Below, in pieces: positions 1 to 10,689 of a DNA stretch of 51,517 bases; the first letter of the stretch is position 1; every line of letters starts with the position of its first letter. The DNA lies in NCBI GenBank assembly GCA_003427395.1, contig BFEA01001127.1:9562-61078 (forward strand), written 5' to 3'. Made by a program: the position numbers and the translations under genes. Below the pieces are notes generated by a model. That model saw only the letters and a list, made by a program, of their open reading frames with translations, was not told the DNA's origin and searched no databases. Source of the stretch: Chara braunii. Lineage: Eukaryota > Streptophyta > Charophyceae > Charales > Characeae.

Positions 1-262
1 CTCTTACCTGGCTGCATGCACCGATGAATCCAACGAGTCGATTGCCTGGTCGAAAGGCCGAGGTGACCTTCCTAAGGTTCATCGTGTCGGGGATAGATTG
101 TTGTAATTATCGATCTTGAACGAGGAATGCCCAGTAAGCGCGAGTCATCAGCTCGCGCTGATTACATCCCTGCCCTTTGTACGCACCGACCATCGCTCCT
201 ACCGATTGAATAGTCTTGTGAAGTGTTTGGGTTGCGGTGATCTTGGCGGTCTGCCGATAGGG
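1..262 (+). rRNA. 18S rRNA 3'-end fragment (relic)
   Basis: The sequence follows the 3' third of eukaryotic small-subunit rRNA: the ATGAATCCAACGAGTC block, GGGGATAGATTGTTG, TCTTGAACGAGGAATGCC, AGTAAGCGCGAGTCATCAGC and CTCCTACCGATTGAAT in the right order. The nearly universal segment that normally reads GTACACACCGCCCGTCGC carries three substitutions here (GTACGCACCGACCATCGC), so this is a decayed copy rather than a functional rDNA unit. The 5' side is cut by the window edge. The 3' side loses similarity near position 260, before the terminal helix and the anti-Shine-Dalgarno-equivalent end, and runs into LTR-like repeat sequence. No ITS1 follows. Confidence 0.88.
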
Positions 263-293
263 GTGCACGTGGCATACTTTGCGTGGGGGGGAT

Positions 294-640
294 CGAGGTT
301 GTGAGTGGTGAGAAGGACATACCTGATGTGTGAAGCTTGCGGCATTTGGCCACTATATGCCTGTACTTCAGATAGTTGTTGTTGTCATCCTTTGGCAGTG
401 TAGATGTAGGCTAGATAGGATGCGCCATCAGTAGTCTTGGCGCTGAGCGCTGGATAGGACTTCGACATTGGTTCTACATCGATAATGAAGAGATTATACC
501 AACATTGTCAATTTTGAGCTTTTGCTGTTCTCTTATTTGGTGGTACTCGCAATGCTACTCTGCTCTTGGTGCGAGGTCACAACTATATGGTCACATGCGT
601 ATGATGCTGTTTTGATTTCTGAAGATCGCCGTCGGCCATC
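294..640 (+). repeat. LTR-like repeat fragment, family F1 copy 1
   Basis: Aligns by eye along its whole length with 43805-44150. Shared blocks include GAGGTTGTGAGTG, GGCTAGATAGGAT, GACATTGGTTCT, CATTGTCAATTTTGAGCTTT, TCTTATTTGGTGG and TATGATGCTGTT. The right-hand copy ends in an LTR-style CA followed by a tRNA primer-binding site, so this is most likely a diverged LTR fragment. It is followed by T-rich sequence and an (ATT)n tract instead of a primer-binding site. Confidence 0.6.
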
Positions 641-669
641 TTTTTTTTGTTCTTTTTTTTTTCTTGCAC

Positions 670-670
<1 letters not shown>

Positions 671-701
<31 letters not shown>
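671..701. repeat. (ATT)n microsatellite
   Basis: About ten perfect ATT units directly after the F1 fragment and a T-rich stretch. Confidence 0.97.
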
Positions 702-730
702 TGCACGGTAGGAGGGTACACGGGGCATCT

Positions 731-845
731 GTGTTGGGGGTTTAGGTTGCGAGTGATACGAGAAACGTACCTGGTGCGTGAGGCGGAAGGCATTGGCAGG
801 TATCTGCAAGTACTTTCGGGTGCCGCTGATGTCGACTGTTGCATT
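731..845 (+). repeat. LTR-like repeat fragment, family F1 copy 2 (partial)
   Basis: Matches the beginning of the F1 unit at about 43798-43880: GTGAGTGATACGAGA, then ACCTGGTGCTTGAGGC-like sequence, then CGGCATTGGC-like sequence. Similarity stops at about 845, where a different repeat (F2) begins. A piece of an LTR-like sequence interrupted by other repeats is the simplest reading. Confidence 0.5.
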
Positions 846-849
846 GTCA

Positions 850-1098
850 ATTCGTAGGGTGAAGTAGCTGTGTAGGAGTAGGCTGGGCGCTGAGCTCCAA
901 TAAGGAGAGTGAAGGGACTGAGCTCTCGTGTTTGGAAGAGAGAGAATACTCTCCTTGGCATTGGTTTTGAGTACTACGAACCTCCATTGGGATATTTATG
1001 GTGCAATGTTGCTCTCTGGACACGTGTGGCTATCTGGCTTTCAATGCGGTGGTGTAGTCTGGAGTTGTCATCTCGCTGTTGCTTGTTTTCCCTGCATA

Positions 1099-1137
<39 letters not shown>

Positions 1138-1138
1138 G
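850..1138 (+). repeat. Repeat family F2 copy 1 ending in (ATT)n
   Basis: Shares order and wording with 2040-2384 and loosely with 3890-4188: AGTAGGCTGGGCGC, ACTCT..TTGG, GG.GCAATG / GGTGCATTTG, CTCTCTGG, GGACACG. All three copies terminate in an (ATT)n tract, here at 1099-1138. No open reading frame of note. Confidence 0.45.
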
Positions 1139-1239
1139 CAGCTATCTGTGGACTGTGGTCTAGGTCTGGTCACTTGGATATGATGCTGTTGATTTTGGAG
1201 TTCGCTATTTGCTCATCTGTCCAGTGCAGACATAATCTG

Positions 1240-1553
1240 CCATCTGTAGTCTGGACGACAAGCGCCATGTAGGATATCGACATTGGCTCTGTGGTAATGA
1301 TAATGATACTATTCCAGCATTGTCAAATATGAGCTTTTGCTGTGTTCTTATTTGGTAGAACTCGTGATGCAATGCCGCTGTTGGTTCGGGGTCGAGACTA
1401 TCTGGTCTCATGTGTATGATGCAGCTTGATTACTAAAGTTCGCTATCACACATTTTCGTGCATCAATATTGTTATTATTATTATTATTGTTATTATTGTT
1501 ATTATTATTATTAGCAGTAGTATTATTATCAGTATTAGTATTATTATTATTGT
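1240..1553 (+). repeat. LTR-like fragment F1 copy 3 plus interrupted (ATT)n tract
   Basis: Blocks TGCCATCTGTAGTCTGG, GCCATGTAGGATATCGACAT, CATTGTCAAATATGAGCTTT, TTATTTGGTAGAACTCGTGA and CTATCTGGTCTCATGTGTAT follow the same order as 43930-44110. An interrupted (ATT)n tract occupies roughly 1468-1553. Confidence 0.55.
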
Positions 1554-1559
1554 AATCAG

Positions 1560-1940
1560 ATCCGTTCTCAATCACACTTTTCATGCATGTAAACAGTAGC
1601 GCAGCAAACTGGCGACATGCGCCCACTCAAAACTCAGAGATATGACATCCAGATACGAGTTCACTTCCAACTCAGCGCCCAACAACTCTTTGTACGCACA
1701 CACAGGATCACCTTGGATACCCCACAATCTACTTGTTGCACACAAAGCAACAGACAAAACAAACATACACACACAAAGAAATCAACAGACAAACGAACTC
1801 AGAGACAGAATGATACAAGTGACACTAGTACCCAGTGGTATGTACACAGTGATACAGATTTACAGTGACACGGAGCGAGAAACACATACACACAGAGAGA
1901 GAAGTAAACAGGGGACGAGAAATAGAGAGAAAAGAGTGAA
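1560..1940. other. Unassigned AC-rich spacer
   Basis: Rich in ACAC/ACAGA stretches (for example around 1760-1900). I see no gene, RNA or element boundary here. Confidence 0.5.
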
Positions 1941-1944
1941 CTAG

Positions 1945-2340
1945 ATACGTACCTTGTACATGAAGAGAGGTCGGCCATGGTGTTGACAGTCATGTACATT
2001 GGTCCTCAAGTGTCAAAGTGAGCATGTGGCATGAACACAAGCTGTAGGTAGGACAGTCGACAAGAGTAGGCTGGGTGCCAGGCGCCAGACAGAGAGAAGC
2101 GACTTTGGATACTCTGTTGGTGTGACCTACGGGCTTGAACATGAGCTCACTACTTCATTGTCTTGCTTGATATGGATGGTTTCTAGGTGCACGGGCTTGA
2201 ACATGGGCTTACTACTTCATTGTCTTGCTTGATATGGATGGTTTCTCGGTGCATTTGTACTCTCTGGTTGGACACGGCTGCTTGGACATTTGTGTGATTT
2301 CGCAACTTGGTTTTTGTTCACATTCATATTCCTTGCATCA

Positions 2341-2383
<43 letters not shown>

Positions 2384-2384
2384 G
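1945..2384 (+). repeat. Repeat family F2 copy 2 ending in (ATT)n
   Basis: Resembles F2 copy 1 and the copy at 3800-4188: AGATACGTACCTTGTACATGA, GTTGACAGTCATGTACA, AGGACAG, AGTAGGCTGGGTGCC. It ends with a (ATT)n tract at about 2341-2384. It contains an internal 62-bp tandem duplication. Confidence 0.45.
2129..2252 (+). repeat. 62-bp tandem duplication
   Basis: Units 2129-2190 and 2191-2252 both start ACGGGCTTGAACATG and end GGTTTCT(A/C)GGTGC. I count only four or so differences between them, so the duplication is recent relative to the surrounding repeats. Confidence 0.9.
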
Positions 2385-2659
2385 TAATAAACTTAGATTG
2401 GAAGATACTCGTTAGACGTCAGGACTGCACAATGTCTTCAGTAACGGTGACAGTGATGTCTGATACAGTATCTCGTTACCAAAAGACTAAGAGAGTGGAA
2501 GGGGGAACAAATAAATGAGAAGGCGGGGGAAATAATCAGTAACTACCACACAGTTGCCCGACTTTACCCACCTCTTCATCGGGCTTCCCCTCACCTCCGA
2601 GTCATCAAACAACGCCCGGTAACGAGTCTGGCAAGTCCTGATCACACAGGAGTGCCACG

Positions 2660-3400
2660 TGGCACTATGAAGGCAATAGCGGTACACGGTACCGACATCA
2701 GCCTCATATAAGTAACCCACTCCCCAAATATCCACAGATCCCGATCCACTCCTAGTCGTAACCAGTCAGCAAATGCAGANAGTTGGCCTGCACCACAGCA
2801 GCATTGCAGACAAGTGGCCGGCGCCATATCAGCAGTGTAGACTGATGACCTGTGCCAGCAGGTAGACGGCGTGGCCATGCCACGTTAGCAGCAGATGCAG
2901 ACAGGTGGCCTGCGCCACATCAGCATACGGACAACGTGGCCAATGTCGCNTCTGCAATAGACAGGCGGCAGTGTCACAGCAGTAGAGACGAGTGACCTGC
3001 GCCACATCAGCGAGGTNGACAGATGACCTGCGCCACATCAGCGAGGTCGACAGATGACCTGCGCCACNTCAGCGGAGGCTGACGCTCAGTATAGACAGCG
3101 CCGGGCCAGCATGCTGCCACAGTCCTGCGTCGTCGTCCACCGTACCAGCCCACANCTAGCGTCAAGCCAGTGCCAAACCAGCGNNAAGGCAGCATAGCAG
3201 GACTGAATGTTGACGTCCTAGGGGACCGGGCCTTATGTAGAGTTAGACGGGGAGGTCTAGTCTCAGATCACCTACCCACAGTTGTACAAACTGCATCACA
3301 ACCGAGGATCTGGATAGAGTACAGCTGCAGACTTTAGCTGGGTCCAAATGCTGTCTGGATACCTGCATACAAACAGACAGAGGGACCAACAGACACAGGC
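2660..3400 (+). repeat. Diverged relative of the chromovirus LTR with degenerate CCACATCAGC tandem motif
   Basis: The core holds repeated GACCTGCGCCACATCAGCGAGG-type units, about 35 bp apart at 2980-3075. The downstream part reads CTTATGTAGAGTTAGACG, GGTCTAG and ATGCTGTCTGGATACCTGC. This parallels, in the same order, the LTR at 32229-33240: CCACATCAGCGAAGG, then CTTATGTAGTGTTGACGC, GGTCTAG and ATGCTGTCTGGGTTCCTGC. Several N characters suggest collapsed or heterozygous reads. I infer a diverged solo LTR or LTR fragment; its ends are not resolved. Confidence 0.45.
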
Positions 3401-3412
3401 AGGCACGGACAA

Positions 3413-3475
3413 GCAGACGACCGAACAGACAACCGGACAGACAACCGGACAGACAACCGGACAGACAGATTGACA
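3413..3475. repeat. 12-bp minisatellite (GGACAGACAACC)n
   Basis: Four near-perfect copies of a 12-bp unit. Short open frames through it (repeated VVCP-type residues on the minus strand) are a consequence of the repeat, not evidence of a gene. Confidence 0.9.
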
Positions 3476-3799
3476 AACACAGATAGCAACAGATAGACAG
3501 ACGGGCAACGCTTCTGCATGCCTTGCAAGAGAAAATGAATGAAGGGTTGGACGCTGCCTCTTAAAATGTACTTTGTTGGTCGCTGGTCTGCTAATCTCCA
3601 CCGGACCCTTGAAACACACAGACCCACATTGTACCTGCTGACCTGACAACGTGCAACCGGGACTGGGTACCGTTGACCGAACTGTGTAGGACTGCTCATT
3701 TGACCACTTGCTTACGGACTGCAGTANGCGAGGGGTGATGAGCGACGGTGTTCTTCATGAAGGAGGCGCAGTGTGGGTGGATAATTGTAATGGGAGGAG

Positions 3800-4147
3800 T
3801 CNAGATACATATCTGACGTATGTGGGAGGTCAACTTTAGTATTGACGTCATGTACAATGGTCTACAAGGGCAAAGTCAGCCTTTTGCATAAGGATAAGTA
3901 GGACAGGCATGATGAGTACAGTAGATTGGGCACCTAATAGTAAGAGCGAGATTGAATACTGATGGTTAGAACACTAGCTCACGAGGTCATTATATCACTC
4001 TCGTTTGGATGAAATCTTGGTGCATTTCAGCTGTCTAATTATTACACGACTAGCAGGATTTTCATATGATTATTGTAATTTAGTTTTCTATGTATAACAT
4101 TATAATAATTATTATTATTATTACTATTATTATTATTATTATTCGTA

Positions 4148-4188
<41 letters not shown>
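3800..4188 (+). repeat. Repeat family F2 copy 3 ending in (ATT)n
   Basis: Begins AGATACATATCTGACGTATG, contains TTGACGTCATGTACAATGG, AGTAGGACAG and GATTGGGCACC, and ends GGTGCATTTCAGCTG followed by an interrupted (ATT)n tract (about 4102-4188). The block order is shared with 1945-2384. Confidence 0.45.
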
Positions 4189-4189
<1 letters not shown>

Positions 4190-4446
4190 GTTATTGTTTC
4201 ATTACCTATACGTTTGTTTTGGTCTGATTGCTGACACAATCAGACAATGTCATGCGCATGTCAACCCATGCTTAGTTAGAGCCACTGCCTGGGGTCGCGC
4301 ACGCTAGCCTAAAGCAAGTGTGAGTGCAGATTGATTGATGAATGAATGTAGGACGGGTGACATGATAAGGCTCCAGGGTGAGGAACATCCTATTACTCGT
4401 CACTACGTATGCACATATTTTAGATAGTTAGGTTAACAAACTGAAG

Positions 4447-4659
4447 ATGGGTTACCCCTGTGCGGGTCATCCCATGATCTGTCTAAGTCTGAATCAGTTA
4501 GACTAAAACAAGAGGTAGGATACTCATGTCTGAGTTATCCTACTGCTTGAGTAAGTATGAGGTGAAGGCTTTTGTCCGAGTCTTCTTACTTCATACTTAC
4601 ATTTGATCGGACTATATTTTAGTCCACCGATAAAGTTGAAGTTTACATCGCTGAACTTC
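4447..4659. repeat. Cluster of six consecutive hairpins
   Basis: Six inverted repeats follow each other with different stem sequences. They are 4447-4475 (ATGGGTTACCC with GGGTCATCCCAT), 4481-4503 (GTCTAA/TTAGAC), 4515-4543 (GTAGGATACTCA with TGAGTTATCCTAC, one bulge), 4551-4600 (about 17-bp stem, GTAAGTATGAGGTGAAG against its near-complement), 4609-4625 (GGACT/AGTCC) and 4638-4659 (GAAGTT/AACTTC). The compact spacing and lack of shared stem sequence set this apart from a simple tandem repeat. Function unknown. Confidence 0.75.
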
Positions 4660-4699
4660 GTGTAGAACGATAGTGAGGGAAGTGTTGAGATCTTGTGAC

Positions 4700-5160
4700 C
4701 TGTGTGTATTTGAAGGTCATTTTAATCAAGGAGACTCGATATGAATCTGTACAAGACTGCATGTTGTTGCCTTATGGTAACAGGTTGGTTCACCAACTCA
4801 ACCTTGACTCACCCTCTACACCCACACTTTGCATCTAGCCCCCCATCTTTGTACATTTGGTTTGGATGTTTCGACTCTACTCCTTGATGCTGAATAGATT
4901 AGGACAATTGGCAAGGCCATGAGCCTATTCTTTTATTCTGATGCATATTTGACAGGCCACGAGCCTACCTTTGGTCATGATGTTTGCTTGAAAGGCCAAG
5001 AGCCTATTGATTGTTTTCTCTTTCGAAAGTTAAACTCTATTCATTCTGATGTTTGTCTCTGTTTGTGTAAAAAATATAAAAGACATCTCCTTGCCTCCAC
5101 AGTCTCAACTTTTGAAATGTATTCATTATGTTTGTATCACTCTGAAATAATTTTATAGCA
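4700..5160. other. Unassigned repeat-like spacer
   Basis: Contains TGGTAACAGGTTGGTT followed by ACTCAACCTTGACTCACC. This resembles 24890-24960 (CGGTAACAGGTCGGTTGG ... ACTCAACTTTGCTTACACC). The phrase AGGCCA(C/A)GAGCCTA occurs three times between 4910 and 5010. No convincing gene. Confidence 0.4.
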
Positions 5161-5169
5161 TACATAAGT

Positions 5170-5580
5170 TATGAGTTATGTGCAGATAGATTAGAAAATT
5201 AGTATGCGCGATAGATTATCAGTCAAGTCGACCTGAACAGTAAGTCGGTTCGGGAGATCAGCACCCCGATACCCGACACATAAATGGGTCAGTCTTAGTC
5301 GTTCAACCGCGCGTATACCTATGCTACGGCGATCGAGAAAACGCCCTTGGCCGACCTACCTCTACAAAGGCATGTAAAAGCTTTCGCATGTGGGCCGGTA
5401 GCTCAGCAAGGATACGCCTACCAGAGGGTGGTGACAACCCCTCGGGTAGAGGTGAGTTTTACCTCGTGACATCCCGACCGGTCGTGGGGCGTCGTGAGAG
5501 GTATAGCGCGCGCACACAGTCGGAGTGGTTACTTGTTTGTTCTATCAGGAATAAATCCTACATGACACGGCCGTGAGGTT
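5170..5580 (+). repeat. Dispersed repeat family R, copy A (tRNA-like box A)
   Basis: Aligns with 25870-26240 (copy B, same strand) and the reverse complement of 45180-45490 (copy C). Shared landmarks are GTCGACC, GGAGATCAGC (A and C), CCGCGCGTA(T)ACC..ATGCTAC (A and B), GAGAAAACGCCC, GCATGTAAAAGCTTTCG, GTAGCTCAGCAAGGATACGCC, GGTGGTGACAACCCC and ATGACACGGC. The segment around 5399 resembles an RNA polymerase III box A (TAGCTCAGnnnGG), but I find no good box B at tRNA spacing. It may therefore be a decayed SINE or just part of a larger element. Confidence 0.65.
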
Positions 5581-5589
5581 CAACGCTCT

Positions 5590-6360
5590 CCATCAGGGCG
5601 CGGGACCGCCTCCCGCAACAGCGTGCTAAACAAGTACTTAAGAAGGCGAATAGAACATCCACATAAAGAGGGATGAGTAACGAATGCGGAGGTTTCTTAC
5701 CGGCTAGACAGACTGAGATCGATCGTCTCACCTACCAAGACGAGAGGCGGGCCGCTCGAACATGGCGAGCTGGAACGGGGCCAGAAGCCTGAGTGCCATC
5801 ATGGCGGTGGAGCTACAGGGCGTCCAGACTTCGTCGTTACCGAGAGAAGACGCGTGCAGACCGACACGCCGTAGCGCTGGTGGGCACGCGCCGACGAAAT
5901 CTCCCCGATGCTAGCCTTTCTGAAAGTTGGACCATTGTTTTTTCATTGTCTTTAAAGGAAAAATTTTGTGTTACACCTTTCAAAGTTGAGAGTGTCAAAA
6001 TGCCCCTAAAAGAAACACACATACTGGGGGGTCCAACCAGAACGCTTCCGCCGGCGCTGGTAGCGCTCGGACCAAGCGTTTTCGTCGTCGGCAACGGCAG
6101 AGCGTGTCTGGCCGCGGGGCATACTGTCGAGATATGCCCACGGTGGGTCGAGGCGCCGGCATCTACTGTCCGTGTTAGGTCATAGTTGAGGGTGTAGCTA
6201 TGAAGGTTTCCCGAGCAGGTCACCCGCAAGGACCCTATCATCATAACCGAGAAGTCTCGTTTTACCAGGTCATGCTTTAGCCTCTCCCCCAATCCTTTTA
6301 TTGATAGAGTTAACCATAGCCAGACCTCTGAAGTTTCACTGAAATCTTGTCATTAGCTAA
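5590..6360. other. Spacer without recognisable gene
   Basis: GC-rich to about 5920, then AT-rich. Both strands have open frames of 130-150 codons between 5793 and 6292, but they overlap antisense to each other, show no domain, and look like chance openings. Confidence 0.4.
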
Positions 6361-7422
6361 ATGGAAGTAGAAGATGCGAATAGGCAAGCGCGGTCTCCTC
6401 CTTTGGCTCCTAAAGACGAAGGAGAGGACGAAGACCGCTTGAAGGAACTCATCCCACTATGCTACTACGAAGGGATTATGCCCTCGAACATCGACCCTGG
6501 CAAAATGACTATAAATGGTCGCGAAGTAACGTGGCACTCCATCAAGCCAAAATCAATTGGCTGAAAGAGCACACAATAACAAAACATTCAGATTTCGAGT
6601 CGGGCCAAAAGTTCTTACCAAGAAACGTGAAGGAGGACATTGTAAGGGCATACGAAGACAACAAGGTTTGGGAAGGAAGCTTTGTTGCATAATTTTTTTA
6701 GAGAGGAAGAGTGAAGATGAAATCTCTGGAAGTGGTCTCGTACGTTGCTAAATCATTGGAAGTTGCAAGATGGCAGGTGCAGAAGGGTAATGATGAACTC
6801 ACAATGGGTGCATCAACCTAGATGTTTGAATTCAAACCTTGGTTGACAAAGCCACGACTAAGACAACAAAGGGGGGCGGAGGACGAAGAGAAATTCTGGG
6901 TGATCACCGTACAAGTATCGCTGGATGCGTTCCTTTACCTAGAGGCTCAAATTTGTCGGGCTGTTGGCCCAGTGCTGCGCGCACATCCGCCGGAACAAGA
7001 CCGCATGCGACCTGCACTGGTCAACAACAGACGTCGACCCAGCTGCAATGGGGAACATGAAAGACAAATTATGGATTTATACTTCGGAGGGTGATGCGCT
7101 GGAAGTCAAACTGGTGTTTGCACGAACACCAAAGTGTAGACGGTGTAGGGCATTCTTCCACACGGAAAAGGAATGTAGGAGGGACCATCGTCAACAACAA
7201 ACCAATTCGGCGGCACCAGGAGTAGTGCAGCAACAATCGGAATCATGTGCGGAGACAGCAGGACGTAATTATCAAGGTCCTCTTCGCCCGAGCCAACAAA
7301 GGACCAACAGTGTTTATGCTTCCTCAGCTCCGCCGACCTACTCTCAAGCATCAAGCTCTTCGGGATTCGCAAGTCGGAAAAACGTTGTGTTATCTCCATG
7401 CTTACACACATTTCCTAGCTAG
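6361..7422 (+). pseudogene. LINE ORF1-like protein with CCHC zinc knuckle (broken)
   Basis: A start at 6361 opens 67 codons. Coding then jumps between frames through 6822-7094 (contains a LEAQICRAVGPVLRAHP-type stretch like the DUF4283 region of plant LINE ORF1) and 6964-7422. The last frame carries a CX2CX4HX4C zinc knuckle, CRRCRAFFHTEKEC, with C58, C61, H66 and C71 of that frame, followed by a Ser/Gln-rich tail. The product would be the RNA-binding partner of the LINE polyprotein. At least two frameshifts separate the pieces. Similarity is recognised by motif only. Confidence 0.7.
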
Positions 7423-8439
7423 GTGCAATTGCCCGGAGACCATGTGCAAGGAGATCTTCAATGGAATGGGTCAACGACTATGCCATGAAACATTGCGACC
7501 TATCCGTATGGCTTCCCTTTGGGAGACCGCAACCCTCGACTTTTGTACCACCCAGGGCAACAAGGTATCGAAGCTATATTCTCGACATATATGGAATCCC
7601 CCCCGTGGTGAGGCCATTGGGAACTGCTCCACGAGCTTCCCAAGGGAAGTCGAGGTTGTCAGCACAGATGGAAACCATCAGTACCCCTCCAAGACCGGGA
7701 GTCTCAAGAGCTTTGCACCTAGGAGAGCAACGAAGCTCATCCAGGATCAGAGACAACACACCCGGGAAACATAGAAGAATAGTTCAGGAGGGAAGCTTTA
7801 CATCTGAAGGAGGAGATCTGGAGGCAGAATCATCCATCAACTCGTCACAAGGTTAAGAAAGAAACTGCACAGTGATTGGGACTCCAGAGACCAAGACATC
7901 AAGACGAAGGAAGCCAATCTTTCTCGTGAAAGACCAACTTTCAAACGTTGAAAATAAGATACTCCCACTCTTCTATGTAGCAACACGGAATTCCTACTGG
8001 ATGATCACCTTCACGAATCATGAAGGGCTTCCAACTATGTTAAGTCTTCCGACACCTGACACTCCAATGCCGACCACGATAGGATTGTGGACAAACGGAG
8101 ACAAGAACTTTGTCAAATTTGTATCCCACCATTGAAATCAGCAGAGTGCCTAATGGAATTGGAAAGCCGTCTTCCTAAGGACAAAAAACTTGGCTCTCTG
8201 TTCCTGCAGTCCTTGCTCCATGCTATCTGGTTGAGCAATGATCCACACCCTTGGCAACCCTGCATCCAACAGACCATGAGAACCTCGTCCAACGTATGAG
8301 TAAAAAAAAAATTCTCAGTCCGAATATGCGCACGCTAGGAGATACGTCAGGAAGATTTAAGAAAGAAAGATTAAAGTTCTGAATATACTCGGAAGGAATT
8401 CAAATTGCCTGTCTTCAAAAAACGAAGTTAAATGGAGAT

Positions 8440-8975
8440 AAAATTAATTATATTAGGAATTGGTGGGACGATCCTCAATTGTGGTCCCCTGCCATGGGCA
8501 CAAGGGGAGGAGTAGGGATCCTGACTTGTTAGATGTCATCCCAAGTTGTGACCGCTTGATTATAACCGATGACTGAGATTCCTCCTTGGATATCTCCAGC
8601 CCCTCCCAGAGTTCCGATTAATCGAGAGATAAATTAGCCCTAACTAAATTAATGAACGCATTGGAGCTGATCGATATATATCAGTTATCTCACCCGGAAT
8701 GTGATGGATATATGTGGTTCTCAAATCCGAGAAATACAATGGGGGTAATGAGTCGAAGATTGGATTATTTTTTTAATTTATGGGAATCCGTATTGAATGT
8801 AGTAACTGAGAAATCCAACCCCCTCCCAGATCATAAACCAGTGATGCTCACTGTGATGTCCTCAACATTGGTAAGGTTCAACACTCAAAACCTAGCGGAC
8901 AAAGGTTTGATGGATTGGATGAGGAAGTTTTGTTCTAGTTGGCATGATGCTCGAGAAAACTACAACTCCACCTAA
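8440..8975 (+). pseudogene. LINE endonuclease remnant (EEP/APE type)
   Basis: The frame from 8652 reads ALELIDIYQLSHPECDGYMW, then SRRLDYFF, then PDHKPVMLTV. These are the usual C-terminal landmarks of plant L1 endonucleases: a GYTWF-like strand, the SRLDYF motif, and the SDHxP catalytic His block. Here PDH replaces the usual SDH. The N-terminal catalytic Asn/Glu blocks are not recovered in an open frame. The endonuclease would nick target DNA to prime reverse transcription; this copy cannot. Confidence 0.75.
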
Positions 8976-9298
8976 GAGTGGTGGGAAGTAGGCTCCCTTA
9001 TTTCCTCAAATTTTTTATCAGTCTTCTCATGAATTTTGGCCGTTAACCGAAATTATCATGAACAGTCCCTACTGCATAAAATCGAGTACGTAAAAATGAG
9101 AATGACTCGCCATCCCATATCCAAGCTGGTATGGGGAAAGGAAAGGGCTAAGTTAATGACCGAATGGAATGATGTTCAAAAAAGGAAATCATAAATCCGG
9201 TCGAACAGACTACAAGTTAAAGGAATCATTGTCTACGATCGCATAACGAAGGAGTCCTTCCAGAGACTCCTCCCGGCGGGAGGAGAACAACGATCCCC

Positions 9299-10680
9299 AT
9301 GCGGCAACGGACTCACCCTTTCGACCCTGCGGCTCCAAAGGCCAAAGAGCACATGAAAATCTATAATCATGCGGCCTTATATTATAAAAACATTTTAACC
9401 TCTCAACTTCAAGGAGCGGTAGTTGAAGACAATCTCGGTCTACGTTGTGACCATTCATCAAATACCAAGGTGAAACTAACCACTGTGGGGAACTTAGACT
9501 TGGACCGTCCAATAACGGTAGAAGAAGCTCATACGGTCTTGACATCTATTTCTAAAGGCAAATCTCTAGGTGATGCTGACATCCCAGTGAAACTATATAT
9601 ATCCATTTGGGCTTCGGTGGGGGAAAGTTTGGTGGAGATATATAATGATGTGCTAACAGGGGGGAGGTTATCTACCAGCATGTGCAGAGGGATCATTCCT
9701 GTGTTATTTTAAAAAGGGGACAAAACTGAGATTCATAACTGGAGGCTTATATCAGTATTAAATGTTTTGTATAAGTTACTGGCCAAAATCATGATCCGTC
9801 GTCTTGGAAGATACCTGTCAGATTTAGTTCAACCTAATTAAGCGACTTTTATAAAAGAGCAATCAATCTTCACCAACATAGTGATAACCGTCGAGACCCT
9901 TGAAATTATCCACAACGAAAATTTGAACTTTGCGTTGCTCCTTCTCGACTTTGAAAAAAACTACGACCGGGTAAACTGGTCATATGTACCGTCTATATTG
10001 AAGGTGATGGGGTTTGGTCAAGTATTTTGCTCCTGGGTAGTGGTAATGTATATCATGTCAACTGCAGTCGTAATAGTTAATGAAACACTCTCCACTCAGT
10101 TCTCCTTAACCCGCTCAATGAGGCAGGGCTGACCAATAGCCCCACTGTTGTTTGCCATCCAGATTGAAGTGCTACTTGACAATATTTGAATGAACAATCA
10201 AATCCATGGATTCCCGGTAGGCCAGTTAAGTTATAAAGTAAAAGTTATCGTCGATGACCTATTCGCCGTAACAAAGAACTCACCCTCGTCTCGGGGGGCA
10301 TTGAGACAATGTTTAGATGCTTATACCGAGCTCTCGGAAGCTGCAGTTAACTAACATAAATCTGTGTTTTTTTATAAAATCGGACTTTAAGATGACAGTT
10401 CAATGGGGAATGAAAATGATAGAAGATAATCGCTCTGAACGCTTCTTATGCATCCATATTTCACCACTGTCATGTATAGGTGACCCGAATGATCTGCTCC
10501 TACAAAAAGTTCTACACCGCTTGACTACCTCGGACAAAGCCCCCCATCTCTCCCTATTTGGAAGGGGAATGGTAATCAACGGTGCACTATTCGCCCTGTT
10601 GTGGTTTGTAGGGGTGGTTAAAGGTTTTGGAAAACAACTGTATAACTTGGTAAAACGCAGGGCTGCAAAATTCCTATGAA
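9299..10680 (+). pseudogene. LINE reverse transcriptase remnant
   Basis: Recognisable RT blocks occur in order: TVEEAHTVLTSISKGKSLGD, then NWRLISVLNVLYKLLAKI, ATFIKEQSIFTNIV, LLLDFEKNYDRVNW, SLTRSMRQG, PIAPLLFAI and VIVDDLFAV (the catalytic xxDD block, usually F/YADD, here VDD). Stop codons fall after PN (near 9839), after MRQG (TGA near 10130, where the family has Cys in RQGCPL) and near 10188, and a frame change is needed before 9719. The copy is non-functional. Confidence 0.85.
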
Positions 10681-10689
10681 AGTCGTCTG

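Noticed and set aside
2829-3195. Trp/Arg-rich minus-strand ORFs
   Set aside because: They are generated by the CCACATCAGC-type tandem motif and contain ambiguous residues.
5793-6292. Antisense pair of 130- and 151-codon ORFs
   Set aside because: They overlap each other on opposite strands, lie in GC-rich repeat flank, and contain no recognisable domain.
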